Shown here piece by piece: positions 27,301 to 35,569 of a DNA stretch of 64,000 nucleotides (the first letter of the stretch is position 1; each line of letters begins with the position of its first letter). The DNA is from Rubellimicrobium sp. CFH 75288. GTDB taxonomy: Bacteria > Pseudomonadota > Alphaproteobacteria > Rhodobacterales > Rhodobacteraceae. Below the pieces are notes generated by a model. That model saw only the letters and a program-made list of their open reading frames with translations. It did not search any database and was not told where the DNA came from. The stretch is from assembly GCF_009904055.1 (NCBI RefSeq), contig NZ_WYDP01000008.1:282007-346006 (forward strand). Reading direction: 5' to 3'. The position numbers and the translations under genes were made by a program.

Positions 27301-29173
27301 GGCTATTGGCCTCCTCGTAGATCGACGCCGCGCCGCCCGCGCCGAAGAGCGCGCGACCGGCAGTCATCAGGCCGGTCCGGCGGTGGTAGTCGTCGAGCGC
27401 GGGCAGCGCGAGCGTGATCTGGTGGGTCAGCGCGGCCACCTGCTCGCGCAGAAGCGGCAGGCGCTGCAGCTCGTCCGGATCATAATCGTCGGGCCGCCTC
27501 TCCATCTCGCGGATGGCGTCCTCCAGCGTCTGGCGATTCTCCCGGAGCGTCTTGAGCCGCTGGCCGATCGGATCGAGATCCGTGCTGATCGTTTCGGCGC
27601 TCGTGAAAGCCGAGCGCCGGTTGGACTTGGCGGTGATCTCCGCTCGGTCGAACCATCGCCATTGCAGCAGCCGCTCCGCCTCACGGCGGGCGGCAAGCTC
27701 GGCCTCCGCATCGTCGTAGAATCCGACCACCGTCCTGTTCGTGCGCAGCCCCTGCGCCTCAGCCGCCCGCTGCTGCGCCTCGAAGTCGAAGCCCGCCCCT
27801 GCCGCCTCGGCTGCGGGCGAAGGCGAAAGATCGGTCCGCCCTTCCACGTCCCTCTCGCGCCGCCGGATTGCCTGCGCGTTCGTCTCCGGCTCAAGCGAAT
27901 CCGCGACGGCCGCCACCATCCGCGCAGTGACGTTCATCACTTCGGTGTAGAACTCGGACGCCTTGAGACGCTCGCCGAGCGTCATCAGCAGGCGGTCCCA
28001 TTCGTTGGCGACCCGATTGGTCGCGCGCTCGACCGTATCCGGGATGGAAGCGAACTCGCGCTCGATTTCCGGCAGGCGCGAGAGGATCGCGCGCGCGACC
28101 TTGTCGCCGGTGAGTTGCCCCTCCGCGCCCATCGCGCGCAGCTGGCCCACGGACACGCCGAGCCCTTGGGCGATCTGCTTGGCCAGCTCGGGCAGGTTTT
28201 CCATGATCGAGCGCAGCTCGTCGCCCGACAGGCGCCCCGAGGCCAGCGCCTGGTTCAACTGGAAGAGGCCCGATGCCAGCTCGTGCGGCGTGGCGCCGGA
28301 GATCACGCCCAGCTTCTGCGTCGCCTCCACGAAGGCGATCATCTCGTTCGGCGAAAGCCCGATGGACTGGTTGTTGCGGGCCAGACGGAGATAGGACTCC
28401 ATCGTGGTCCCGAAGTCCGCGCCGTTCTCGACCGCGAGCGCGAAGATGCGCTGGTATTGCCGCGCGGCCGTCTCCTGGCTGCCGTGGATATTCTCAAGCC
28501 GGACCTGGTAGAGCCGCGCGGCTTCCTCCGCGCGATAGGTCATCGCCGCCAGCGCCGGATAGGCCCCGGCGACGGTCGTGATGCCCGCCGCGAGCGTCAT
28601 CATCATGCCCGCCGTGCCGCCCACGGCCATGCCGAGGCCGCGCATGGCGACGGTCGCCCGGCCCAGCCCCCCCTCGATGCCCTGCGGCCCGGACAGCGCG
28701 GCGCCGGTCGTCATCAGCATCGCCGTGAGACCGCTCATCCGGCCGCCCAGCTCGTCCACGGAAGTCGTCAGGGCCGCCAAGGCGGCGTTCGCCCCGCCGA
28801 GGTCGGGGGCGACCGCCTGGGACGGCCGGGGCGGCTGCGGAGGTGGCGTCGGGGTGGGCTGACCGCCGGCGGGCTCCGCAGGCCGGGCCGGGGAAGCCGC
28901 CGGAGACGCGGGCGCGGCGGGGAACGCCGGGGGCGCGGCGGCGATCGCCTCGTTCGGCGATGGCGCCGAGGGCTGCGACGCGGCCGGCTCGCGACCCGAA
29001 AGCCCGTCCTCCATGCGACGGGTCAACCCGCCGATCTGCGCCCCGAGCCGGTCGAGAGTGTCGAGCGTGGAGCGCGCCTGCATGGCACCCAGGGGCGAGA
29101 CCGGCCCCAGGACAGGCAGGGCTGCCCCCCCGAGAGCGGGCGGCGGGGGCGGGACAGGCGCCGGCGCGGGCAC
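24362..29173 (-). CDS. Tape measure protein, main part
   Basis: About 1600 codons forming the body of the tape measure protein, which sets tail length. It holds a TP901/lambda-type tape-measure domain (residue region with SYLRLARNNQSIGLSPNEM...), hydrophobic stretches (MAVGGTAGMMMTLAAGITTVAGAY), long coiled coils, a lysozyme-like segment (DRTEGAADYRTLYAH) and a cysteine-free peptidase-like region with the His motif GHRHGSNRHGTGLAADVA. The natural N-terminus is in another frame (29023-29559); the shift lies near 29175, so the listed start is nominal (GTG 29173). See findings. Confidence 0.8.
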   Translation of the reverse strand: MPAPAPVPPPPPALGGAALPVLGPVSPLGAMQARSTLDTLDRLGAQIGGLTRRMEDGLSGREPAASQPSAPSPNEAIAAAPPAFPAAPASPAASPARPAEPAGGQPTPTPPPQPPRPSQAVAPDLGGANAALAALTTSVDELGGRMSGLTAMLMTTGAALSGPQGIEGGLGRATVAMRGLGMAVGGTAGMMMTLAAGITTVAGAYPALAAMTYRAEEAARLYQVRLENIHGSQETAARQYQRIFALAVENGADFGTTMESYLRLARNNQSIGLSPNEMIAFVEATQKLGVISGATPHELASGLFQLNQALASGRLSGDELRSIMENLPELAKQIAQGLGVSVGQLRAMGAEGQLTGDKVARAILSRLPEIEREFASIPDTVERATNRVANEWDRLLMTLGERLKASEFYTEVMNVTARMVAAVADSLEPETNAQAIRRRERDVEGRTDLSPSPAAEAAGAGFDFEAQQRAAEAQGLRTNRTVVGFYDDAEAELAARREAERLLQWRWFDRAEITAKSNRRSAFTSAETISTDLDPIGQRLKTLRENRQTLEDAIREMERRPDDYDPDELQRLPLLREQVAALTHQITLALPALDDYHRRTGLMTAGRALFGAGGAASIYEEANSLIDADAAKGREVTQNEALNAVLRRRVEATTTAAEAMDIEIAAQQRLIDAIGKGAEAQREAQIATEAHAYQMRTFGEDLTPAAQRAMDGYIDRLRALKEAQDAAAAAQRLLNAEIDLAVSSAVMAATAAGLSPGEIAQIERDARTAAEIARIQGGGAGAVPSHMGGGMALGGGGAALLGLIDRTEGAADYRTLYAHAHRPGGRFAGVDVTTMTLDELRAFDRGGYGQWVAERNGGVVATPVGRYQIVGDTRERVQREMGLPGTTRFTPEVQDAFAMHLLTERLGRASTVEGKMAQLRDEWHGLRRVPDETLAAAIRQFEAGRAAPSRASASAATAFPASGVTLDFALGPARPNRPDPAITNLVTHAVEQAVGPGARVVVTSGQEDPGHRHGSNRHGTGLAADVAIYDAQGRRITARDPRMADVARAAAASGALGIGFGAEYMGGTHMHIDMVPPGPGQAHTWGSGGRAMRPELVALMRGADAPTLTFGPGSSGVPAGTSPEALSVQAVLTEGQNADLRARAAGLASIQDVRREAERILAGVGLGPAERRQQEVAAMAEEAARGLPPDQQEAMRQAVIERERARDLQAEAEGLRILQEKTEEMRDQAAIAGLPTREYEIELGVRREIWREQEAGREVTAQRAAAIRAEIEAQWEAGDLLERERERAQAIENIWTTTAQGVGSALEQATRQAIMKGKIDAEDILKGLLADITVAIQRAFITQPLVNGLERWLGNVDWGGIGLGFLGLGSGSGGGAPLRPMARPAMLAAHGAVLFAHGGATPGATPSPLAPAGIPMADLFAAGGVPSLSTWRDEIVDQPTIFDMGGGATGMMGEAGSEAVMPLVRHGAGFAVRAQDGAGRSALAPLTRDPSGHLSILVDASPPTAFALGGVVGGFEPPRPMPQGPVGEAARQAPQGGGVTVIVNDMRSSPDALPVEQEEAVGPDGSRVLQITLRDEVRRQLRRGELDGAMRSRYGALPTLTRR

Positions 29174-29559
29174 GGCGGGGCCGCGCCCGGATGGGGCGGC
29201 TGCGGCGAAAGGGACGGCGCGAGCAGCGTCGTGGGCTGGAAGCCCTGCGCCTGCCGGATGAGGTCCAGATGCTGCTTCTCGCGCTCCACCGCGCGCGCAA
29301 GGGCGGCTTCCAGAACGGCGACGCGCGCGGCGGCGTCGGTCGAGGCATGCCCCTGCCCGCGGGTCGCCTCGGCCTGCTGATGGGCCGTGGCGACGGCTTC
29401 GCGCAGGCGGATGGTCGCCCGGCCCAGCGCCAGCTCCTGCCTGTCGGCGGCGTCCGCCACGGTCAGAAGGGCCGCGGCCAGCGCCTGCGCCTCCGCGCGC
29501 GCCTCCGCCAGCACCCGGGTGTCGATCACGAAACCCAGCGGAGCGATCACGCCGTCCAT
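29023..29559 (-). CDS. Tape measure protein, N-terminal segment in a different frame
   Basis: Starts at ATG 29559, right after the chaperone frame, and encodes 110 residues of convincing coiled coil (VLAEARAEAQALAAALLTV..., ARAVEREKQHLDLIRQAQG) before a Pro/Ala-rich linker. Past about 29175 this frame turns to Arg/Pro-rich nonsense while the main tape-measure frame becomes sensible. One extra base in the C-run at 29177-29180 would join the two into one protein of about 1735 residues. So it is the N-terminal part of the same gene, not a separate gene. Confidence 0.65.
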   Translation of the reverse strand: MDGVIAPLGFVIDTRVLAEARAEAQALAAALLTVADAADRQELALGRATIRLREAVATAHQQAEATRGQGHASTDAAARVAVLEAALARAVEREKQHLDLIRQAQGFQPTTLLAPSLSPQPPHPGAAPPCPRRRLSRPRRPLSGGQPCLSWGRSRPWVPCRRAPRSTLSTGSGRRSAG

Positions 29560-29561
29560 CG

Positions 29562-29945
29562 TCACCCTTTCCCTTCTTCGGGTCTGGGCTTCCCGGCCGG
29601 GATGCGGGAGGCCAGATAGGCGTCGTCAAGCGCCCGAATCGCCTCGGCCTCCCACGGGTCGAGGCGGGTGCGCGTCAGCCGGCACCAAGCGTCGATCTCC
29701 GCCCAGCCGAGCGGGTTCGGCCCGAGGTCGCTCGCCGACCGCGCCAGATGCAGCGCCATGAAGGCGTTCCAGATGTGGACCGCCTCCGGCGGCGGCTCCG
29801 GCCCTTTCGGGATCGGTTGGCCCCGCGCGCGCGCCGCCGCGGCCTGGTGGTCGGCGAAGCTGCCCCCGCCGGGCACGGGGCGGGTGCGCTCGAAATGCCA
29901 GGCGCCGTAGGCGACAAGGCGCGCTACGACGCCTTGGTAAAACGG
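29562..29945 (-). CDS. Tail assembly chaperone, T-like extension reached by -1 frameshift
   Basis: An open frame of about 127 codons between the G-like gene and the tape measure, with sensible sequence (VVARLVAYGAWHFERTRPV..., VHIWNAFMALHLARSASDLG, EAIRALDDAYLASRIPAG). It has no credible start codon of its own: its first sensible codons lie where the G-like gene ends. Lambda-like phages make a G-T fusion here by a -1 ribosomal frameshift, and the -1 register is exactly what is needed. It should act with the G-like protein in tape measure and tail tube assembly. Confidence 0.7.
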   Translation of the reverse strand, partial: PFYQGVVARLVAYGAWHFERTRPVPGGGSFADHQAAAARARGQPIPKGPEPPPEAVHIWNAFMALHLARSASDLGPNPLGWAEIDAWCRLTRTRLDPWEAEAIRALDDAYLASRIPAGKPRPEEGKG

Positions 29946-30415
29946 GTCCGGTCGCCGATGAAGCGATCCGCCTGGTCGCGGATCAGCGGATACCGCCGGT
30001 AGATTTCGGCCGCCGCTGCGACCGTGCAGGGAATGGGCTCGCCGTCCGGCGTGCAGACGCCTTCCCAGCCCAGCGTGCAATCGGCGAGGATGGCGATGAT
30101 CTCCGCCTCCTCCTCCGCGAAGTCGGGCTCCTGCCCCGCCGAGGCGCGCTGGATGCGGCGGCGAAGCTGCGCGCGCGCGGCGGCGCGATAGCGGTCGCTG
30201 TCCGGGCCGAGCAGCGTGATGGTGATCGGCCGACCCTGCCGGTCGAGCGCCGGGCGCCCGGCAGGGTCGAGCACGGGCATGGGAACGCCCTGCTCCGAAA
30301 GGGTCTTCGTATCAAGTCCGGGAAGATCGAAGTCGAGGTCCATGGGGGGGGCCGTCCGAGGGGAAGGGGCGGCGCGGCCCTCAGACCGCGCCGGAGGGGG
30401 CTTGCGGGCCGGCAT
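29924..30415 (-). CDS. Tail assembly chaperone, G-like
   Basis: A 163-residue protein with a proline/basic start, then a compact domain (DLDFDLPGLDTKTLSEQ..., ITITLLGPDSDRYRAAARAQL, AEIIAILADCTLGWEGV) like gpG-type tail chaperones placed between tail tube and tape measure. It ends GDRTRFTKAS. A TTTT run at 29939-29942 just before the stop is a plausible slip site into the T-like frame. It starts by overlap with the tail tube stop. Confidence 0.7.
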   Translation of the reverse strand: MPARKPPPARSEGRAAPSPRTAPPMDLDFDLPGLDTKTLSEQGVPMPVLDPAGRPALDRQGRPITITLLGPDSDRYRAAARAQLRRRIQRASAGQEPDFAEEEAEIIAILADCTLGWEGVCTPDGEPIPCTVAAAAEIYRRYPLIRDQADRFIGDRTRFTKAS

Positions 30416-31635
30416 CAGGCGAAGGAGCGCTGAATGGTCAGCGATCCGCCCTGCTGGACGGTGCCGGTCGGCAGAAGGGCCTGGAAGGGGATCTGGAGCA
30501 GCACCGCGCCGTCCGGGCCGACCGTCTTGTTCAGCCCGGTGTATTTGACGCGGGACATGGCGAAGGACAGGAAGCCCTTCGGCTCGGCCCCGGCCGCCTG
30601 GCAGACGCAGACAAGGTCGATTTCGCTTTCCTGCTCGAACGCCTGCATCTGCGCCGGGCCGTCCAGCATGGCGGTCACGGAGCCCGTGACGACCATCTTG
30701 CCGTAGAAGATTTCGGGGGCGACGTTCGAGCCGATCACGGGGGGTTGCGAGAGGTTGTTCTGGAGGTTGATCTGGAGAGCCGTGACCACGCCCACGTCCA
30801 CGCCGCCGACCCGCAGCGCGCCGTCCGCGCCGGTGACGGTGCCGCCGACCGACTGCGCGGTCGGGTTGACGAAATAGGGCGCGTTGCCGATCACCCCGCG
30901 CTGCCCGAGGAGGTCGAAGGTGATCGTGTCCATCGAGTTGGGGCTGATGTTGATCCGCATGCCGTTGACGCGGATGCCGTGGAACAGCTCGTAAACCCCG
31001 GCGTCCTCGAAGGATTGCTCGATGGTGAAGGAGCGCTTCATCGTGCCCATCACCAGCTTGGAGCCGACCACGGCGATGCTCCATCCGGTCGCCTGCTGGG
31101 GCGAAACGGTGATCTGCGGCAGGACGTGGAGGTGGTTGTTGCCGACCGACATGACCCGCAGGTTGCGGTTGTTGTTCTCCGGGGCCGTCAGGCCGGTCGC
31201 GCGGATGATGTCGCCGTTCTTGAAGCCCTTGGAGATCACGTTTCCGGCCCCGGCGAAGGTGAGGACCGAGCGGCCGGTCGCAATGCCCGTGCCGTTGGTG
31301 ATCGTCACGCCGGTTGCGAAGTCGGCCGGGGTCAGCGTGGCGCCAGCCTCCCAGGAGCCACGCAGGGCGCCCGCGAGGAGCATGGTCAGCCCTTCGGAGT
31401 TGGGCGCGATGGTCATCTCGCGCTCGATCGAGCCGGAGACGGACATCATGCCGTGCCGCAGGTCCCCCACCTGCTGGTCGACCCGCGCCTCGTTGGAGGC
31501 GAAGATGTTCTTCTGCAGACCGAGGGTGGTGGAGACGCGGCGAAGCGTGCGCCCGCCGCTCGTGCCCGGGGGCACGCCGAAGGTGGATTCTTCGCGGACC
31601 ACAATCGTGGCCTGATGGGCGCCTTGCGCGGGCAT
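30415..31635 (-). CDS. Phage tail tube (major tail) protein
   Basis: A 406-residue, beta-rich, glycine-rich protein of the size and position of a major tail tube protein: after the tail terminator and before the chaperones. Recognisable parts are the N-terminal TTLGLQKNIFASNEARVDQQ segment and the central GMRINISPNSMDTITFDLLG strand region. It polymerises into the DNA-conducting tube. Confidence 0.8.
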   Translation of the reverse strand: MPAQGAHQATIVVREESTFGVPPGTSGGRTLRRVSTTLGLQKNIFASNEARVDQQVGDLRHGMMSVSGSIEREMTIAPNSEGLTMLLAGALRGSWEAGATLTPADFATGVTITNGTGIATGRSVLTFAGAGNVISKGFKNGDIIRATGLTAPENNNRNLRVMSVGNNHLHVLPQITVSPQQATGWSIAVVGSKLVMGTMKRSFTIEQSFEDAGVYELFHGIRVNGMRINISPNSMDTITFDLLGQRGVIGNAPYFVNPTAQSVGGTVTGADGALRVGGVDVGVVTALQINLQNNLSQPPVIGSNVAPEIFYGKMVVTGSVTAMLDGPAQMQAFEQESEIDLVCVCQAAGAEPKGFLSFAMSRVKYTGLNKTVGPDGAVLLQIPFQALLPTGTVQQGGSLTIQRSFA

Positions 31636-31669
31636 GGCGGGCCTCCTTGTCGGGGATGGGTGGGGGGGA

Positions 31670-32095
31670 TCAGCTGGGGGTGTAGGCGAGGATCGTGATG
31701 GCGACCGGGCACGAGACCCAGGACGGCTCGTGCTGAAGGGGCGCCCGCTCAGCCTGCGCGACGCGCGCGGCTGTGGTGCCATGGACCAGCGAGGTCGAGG
31801 GGGCGAAGGCGGCGAGCAGGAGCCCGGCCGCCGTCTCGATCTCCACCGTCCCCCGGCCCGATGGGTAGAAGAGGGTGAGGTTGGCGACCACGCGATGCAC
31901 GATCGTCCCGCCGACGCCGAGCCCGAGGACCTGCGATGCAATCGGGGCGAGGCGCTCGCGCAGCCATGGGGTGCCGGTCGCAGGTGTGAATGCGATCCCC
32001 TCCCAGGAGACGACCGGGGGCAGGCCCGGCGTGCCCAGGATGCGCGCGCGCACCGCCGCGCGGAGGTCGCCGAAAAGGGTCTGGACCGCGCTCAT
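31670..32095 (-). CDS. Tail terminator-like protein (DUF4128/lambda U-like)
   Basis: A 141-residue protein (LFGDLRAAVRARILGTPGLP at the start, VNLTLFYPSGRGTVE-like strand pair in the middle) at the place of the tail terminator between the HK97 gp10-like protein and the tail tube gene. Such proteins cap the tube and join it to the head. Confidence 0.65.
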   Translation of the reverse strand: MSAVQTLFGDLRAAVRARILGTPGLPPVVSWEGIAFTPATGTPWLRERLAPIASQVLGLGVGGTIVHRVVANLTLFYPSGRGTVEIETAAGLLLAAFAPSTSLVHGTTAARVAQAERAPLQHEPSWVSCPVAITILAYTPS

Positions 32096-32511
32096 CGGGC
32101 CAGCCCCAGGTCGGCCATGACATGCGCGACGATCGCGGGCCAGGACTGGACGACCTTCTGGACGAAGTGCCGCCCTTCCATCTTTGACGTGCCGTATTCG
32201 ACAAAACGCCCGTAGGAGCAGCCGTTGAGCATCCAGAAGCGCTCGCCCGCCTTCATCTGGAGCACGGCCAGGGCGATCTGCGAGGCGGCGTTGGCCCCGG
32301 CGGGATCGACGGAGGCAAGGTCCTCGTCCTTGACGAGCGGGGCGCCGATGGAGGGCTGCCACGATCCGCGCAGGAATCCCGTATCGACCGGGGTATTCTG
32401 CACGACGCGCGAGGCCGCCTCGAAGCAGACTTGGCGGGCAACCGCCTCCGTCTGCTCGGCGGTCAGGTGCGCCCATTGGGCGAGGCTCGCGCGGAAGGTC
32501 CTGGTGCTCAC
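32092..32511 (-). CDS. HK97 gp10-like head-tail/neck protein
   Basis: A 139-residue protein with the gp10 family hallmark VVQNTPVDTGFLRGSWQPS and the C-terminal YGRFVEYGTSKMEGRHFV. GTG 32511 was chosen because it overlaps the previous stop (GTGA). Family members help complete the head-tail connector and tail tube. Confidence 0.8.
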   Translation of the reverse strand: MSTRTFRASLAQWAHLTAEQTEAVARQVCFEAASRVVQNTPVDTGFLRGSWQPSIGAPLVKDEDLASVDPAGANAASQIALAVLQMKAGERFWMLNGCSYGRFVEYGTSKMEGRHFVQKVVQSWPAIVAHVMADLGLAR

Positions 32512-32888
32512 GGCGCGCCCCATTCCGCATAGGCCACGGTCATGATCGGCCCGTCCATGGCGGGGTCGTAGGTCTGGACCCAGAACAGCGTGCCGGTTTC
32601 GCCCGTGGCGAGCGTGATGCGGTCGCCCGGCTGCGGCAGCACGGGCGCGCCGTCGAGCGCGAAATACACCTCGCGGGCGTTCTTCCCTTCGAGATCCACG
32701 CCGAAGCGCTGCGCCATGCCGGGGGGCAGAACGACCACGCGGAAAGTCCAGGACGAGGTTCCGCCGCCCGTGGTCTGCTGCGTCACCGGATCGAAGCTGC
32801 CGGGGGTCGTGCGGGTCAGGATCGCCAGCCCGCCATGGGCTTCGATCAGCCGCGCGGCGGTTTCGCGGGCGGACAGATAGCGGCCCAT
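32508..32888 (-). CDS. Head-closure/neck protein
   Basis: A 126-residue beta-rich protein (GLAILTRTTPGSFDPVTQQTT..., PGDRITLATGETGTLFWVQ) in the neck gene region, with the look of small head-closure proteins. The order adaptor, closure, gp10, terminator, tube is kept. Function by position. Confidence 0.6.
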   Translation of the reverse strand: MGRYLSARETAARLIEAHGGLAILTRTTPGSFDPVTQQTTGGGTSSWTFRVVVLPPGMAQRFGVDLEGKNAREVYFALDGAPVLPQPGDRITLATGETGTLFWVQTYDPAMDGPIMTVAYAEWGAP

Positions 32889-32891
32889 GGA

Positions 32892-33437
32892 TCAGGTCCC
32901 CGGATGGTCGTGGAGCCCGAACGGGAAGGCGGGGGCGAGCGGTCCCTCCCAAGCGGGGCCGCGCAGGTCGGTCGCATCCCGGCGCAGGAACGGCTCCAGA
33001 AGATCCTCCGCAAGGCGCCAGGTGGTGCCCACGGGGGCATCGTCGGCGAAGGTCACGCTGATCGGGCCGACGCTCTCGGAGAGGACCCGCCCGCCGCGTG
33101 CGACATCGGGCTTGAGGGGGGCCGAGAGCGCCTTGAAGGCCAGCTCGGCGCAGGCGCGCCGGACGCGCGGGGGCACGCCCGGAGCGGGATGGCCGCCCCA
33201 TTCGGTCAGGTCCTCGCGGGGGAACTCAAGCGCCTGGGCGGGCGAAAGGCGGCGGCTGCGATAGCGGCCCAGCGTGTCGATGAAGACGGTCGCCTGCCGC
33301 AGCGCGGCCTCCTTCTGCGCCGCCGTCCGCCCGGAGATGTCGTAGCCCCAGGCGGCGCAATGCGCGTCGAAGTCGGCGACGGAGACATAGCTCTCCGCGT
33401 CCGGCAGACCGGACCCGTCCTCGACCACGAGCGGCAT
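32892..33437 (-). CDS. Head-tail adaptor, DnaT-like fold
   Basis: A 181-residue protein starting MPLVVEDGSGLPDAESYVSVADFDAH, the typical start of phage proteins annotated as DnaT-like ssDNA-binding, which structurally are connector adaptors. The helical middle AQKEAALRQATVFIDTLGRY fits. It precedes the neck genes. Confidence 0.7.
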   Translation of the reverse strand: MPLVVEDGSGLPDAESYVSVADFDAHCAAWGYDISGRTAAQKEAALRQATVFIDTLGRYRSRRLSPAQALEFPREDLTEWGGHPAPGVPPRVRRACAELAFKALSAPLKPDVARGGRVLSESVGPISVTFADDAPVGTTWRLAEDLLEPFLRRDATDLRGPAWEGPLAPAFPFGLHDHPGT

Positions 33438-33441
33438 GGGA

Positions 33442-33939
33442 TCATCCCTCAGTGATCAGCGCGGCCAGAGCCTGCTCCGCGGCGGCCTTGGTCCTGTGGG
33501 CCGGGCCGACCGGGGCGCCCCGCGCATCGACCACGTGCCAGCCGCCGAGCCCGGCCTTCTGGACGCGCCAGGAGGCGGAGGCCGCCGCAACGGCCTCCGC
33601 CGGTGCCGCCTCGCCCGGGAGGAGAGGCTCGGCGGCGTCGGCCGGCGCGGACCCCTCGGCGCCGGCCGTCTCCCCGTCAGCCTGCCCCTCCTCGTCTCCT
33701 GCGGCGCCGGCGATCCCTTCGGACTGGCCGCCGCCCGCGTGCCTCACGGGGACGGGATCGTCCGGGCCGAGCGGCGCGATCATGCGCTGCTCGTAGAGGA
33801 ACCGCAGGCGCCGCTCGGGGACCCCGGTCGTGTCGATCGGATCGCCCGGCCGGAGGGCCACGCCGTTGAGCGTGAGGACCCGGAGCGCCTTGAAGGCGGC
33901 ATGGGGCGAATAGGGCAGAAGGCTGGGATAACGCGACAT
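33442..33939 (-). CDS. Hypothetical head protein with acidic linker
   Basis: A 165-residue protein. An N-terminal domain of about 60 residues (ALRVLTLNGVALRPGDPID..., RRLRFLYEQRMI) is joined by a long Ala/Glu/Gly linker to a C-terminal WRVQKAGLGGWHVVDARG...HRTKAAAEQAL unit. Located directly after the capsid gene. Possibly a minor head or decoration component; no firm family. Confidence 0.55.
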   Translation of the reverse strand: MSRYPSLLPYSPHAAFKALRVLTLNGVALRPGDPIDTTGVPERRLRFLYEQRMIAPLGPDDPVPVRHAGGGQSEGIAGAAGDEEGQADGETAGAEGSAPADAAEPLLPGEAAPAEAVAAASASWRVQKAGLGGWHVVDARGAPVGPAHRTKAAAEQALAALITEG

Positions 33940-34006
33940 GGGGTCCGTCCTCGCGACCTGGAAAGGGGGCGGGGAAGGCGGCTCCGGCCGCCCTCCCCTT
34001 CGGCCA

Positions 34007-34993
34007 TCAGGCCACGACGCCGTTGAAGAAGTAGCCGAGATCGGCGGCGACCTTCTTCATGTCGAGGCACATCTCGATCTCGACCCGGTCGGACTTGAGC
34101 TGCTCCATGCGGAACTGCCGGATGCGCAGGCCGTCCTCGGCCGCCCCGATCTGGCCCACCCACGAGAAGGTATAGCCGGCGGAGGGCGTCATCAGGCCGG
34201 GGGCCGTGGCGGCATGAACGAGCAGCGCGTGCTTGCCGCCGATGAAGGAGCCCGCGCCGGGCTGCCCTTCCTTGGGCGCGGACTCGATGGCGTTCATCAC
34301 GAGCAGCTCGTCGATTTCGAGAAGCTGCGCGAGCACGTTGAGCGTCCCGCGCGCGGGCGCGCCGGCGGTCTGGCCATACTTGACCCGGTCGATGATGTCC
34401 GGGTGATCGACCAGCGCGTCGTAGACCGCGCGGCCGAGGACCAGCTTGTTGGGCTCGAAGCCGGTGGACTCGCGCATGGCGCGCTTGGCATCGCGGACGT
34501 TCTTGATCGGGTCGCTGTTGGCGTCGTTCCAGCGCAGCACCTGCCCCGCGCCGGGCGAGGCGTTGACCCCGGCGATGTCGGTCGCCCACACGCCCGGCTT
34601 GAAATAGGCGTCCACAAAGAGCTTCTCGCGCCGGATCAGCGCCTTGTGCGTGACGAAATGCGTGGCCTCCCGGTCGGGGTTCAGCGCGGCGTCCGCGTTG
34701 TTGCGCACCTGATCGGGGATGTCCTTGTGGAAGGCCCACTCGTTGCAGAAGTAGGTCGGGGTCGAGTCGATGCTGTAGCCGCCGCCGACCGACTCGGTGG
34801 ACGGGGCGCGGAGGGCCATCTCGTCCCGGTTGAAGTCGTGCCGGTCGAAGACGAAGTAGCGGTCGCTCTGTTTCTGGACCGGGATGTTCGGGAAGACCCG
34901 CGTGGCGATGAAATCGTCGCGGGATTGGAGGAACGCCACCGAGATGTTGGTCAGCGGGGCGTTGACGTGAACGTCGCCGGGCGTCGGTTGCAT
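34007..34993 (-). CDS. Major capsid protein (E-type)
   Basis: A 328-residue capsid protein: N-arm with DVHVNAPLTNISVAFLQSRDDF, an E-loop region SDRYFVFDRHDFNRDEM, a long spine helix with KNVRDAKRAM, and a C-terminal RIRQFRMEQLKSDRVEIEMCLD block, as in lambda E-type HK97-fold proteins. It is preceded by a decoration gene and a scaffold gene, as expected. Confidence 0.85.
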   Translation of the reverse strand: MQPTPGDVHVNAPLTNISVAFLQSRDDFIATRVFPNIPVQKQSDRYFVFDRHDFNRDEMALRAPSTESVGGGYSIDSTPTYFCNEWAFHKDIPDQVRNNADAALNPDREATHFVTHKALIRREKLFVDAYFKPGVWATDIAGVNASPGAGQVLRWNDANSDPIKNVRDAKRAMRESTGFEPNKLVLGRAVYDALVDHPDIIDRVKYGQTAGAPARGTLNVLAQLLEIDELLVMNAIESAPKEGQPGAGSFIGGKHALLVHAATAPGLMTPSAGYTFSWVGQIGAAEDGLRIRQFRMEQLKSDRVEIEMCLDMKKVAADLGYFFNGVVA

Positions 34994-35086
34994 GGCCGGG
35001 AGCTCCTGGAATGCGTGGGGGGAACCCGCGGCGATGCCTCGCGCGGGGGCGACCGGCCCGTGGCTGCGGGCCGGTCAGGACGGGGA

Positions 35087-35512
35087 TCAGGCGGCGGTGG
35101 TGGGCACCGCGCCCTTGTGGGTGACGAGGATCGGGAAGACGTCGCCGCTGGCGGCGCCCTCCAGGGCGGTGCCGAGGACGTGCGAGCCGATCAGAGGGTC
35201 GGCCGCCGCGCCTGCATCGGAGGTATTGGTCCGCCCGGCGGTGGCCGCGACCAGCGCGCCGGAGGCGTTGGAGGCGACATCGCCGCCGGCGGCGATGGTC
35301 CCGCCCGCCTTGGCCTTGGAGATGCCGGCCACGCGCACCGTGGCCGCCTGCCCGGGACCGGGATTGTTCTGCAGGATGCCGATGGCCGCCTCGCCCGCGC
35401 CCGCGACGACCACCTGGCCGGAGGCGTTCAGCTTGACGGCGCGGAACTGCTGCGCCGAAAGGTCCGCGCCGGCGGCGCGGGAAATGTCGATGCCGTGGCC
35501 CTGGTAAGCCAT
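35087..35512 (-). CDS. Head decoration protein (DUF2190-like)
   Basis: A 141-residue small beta-rich protein (AVKLNASGQVVVAGAGEAAIGILQN, ATVRVAGISKAKAGGTIAAGGDV) of the DUF2190/lambda D-like decoration type that stabilises expanded capsids. It lies between scaffold and capsid genes. Confidence 0.75.
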   Translation of the reverse strand: MAYQGHGIDISRAAGADLSAQQFRAVKLNASGQVVVAGAGEAAIGILQNNPGPGQAATVRVAGISKAKAGGTIAAGGDVASNASGALVAATAGRTNTSDAGAAADPLIGSHVLGTALEGAASGDVFPILVTHKGAVPTTAA

Positions 35513-35569
35513 TGTCGGGTGCTCCTGGATTCGAGGGGCGCGGGCGTCGCCGCTCCGCAGGGGAGGGGA

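Noticed and set aside
25352..29380. Plus-strand open frame of 1342 codons opposite the tape measure
   Set aside because: Antisense shadow of the tape measure gene with biased Arg/Gly/His composition and no domain.
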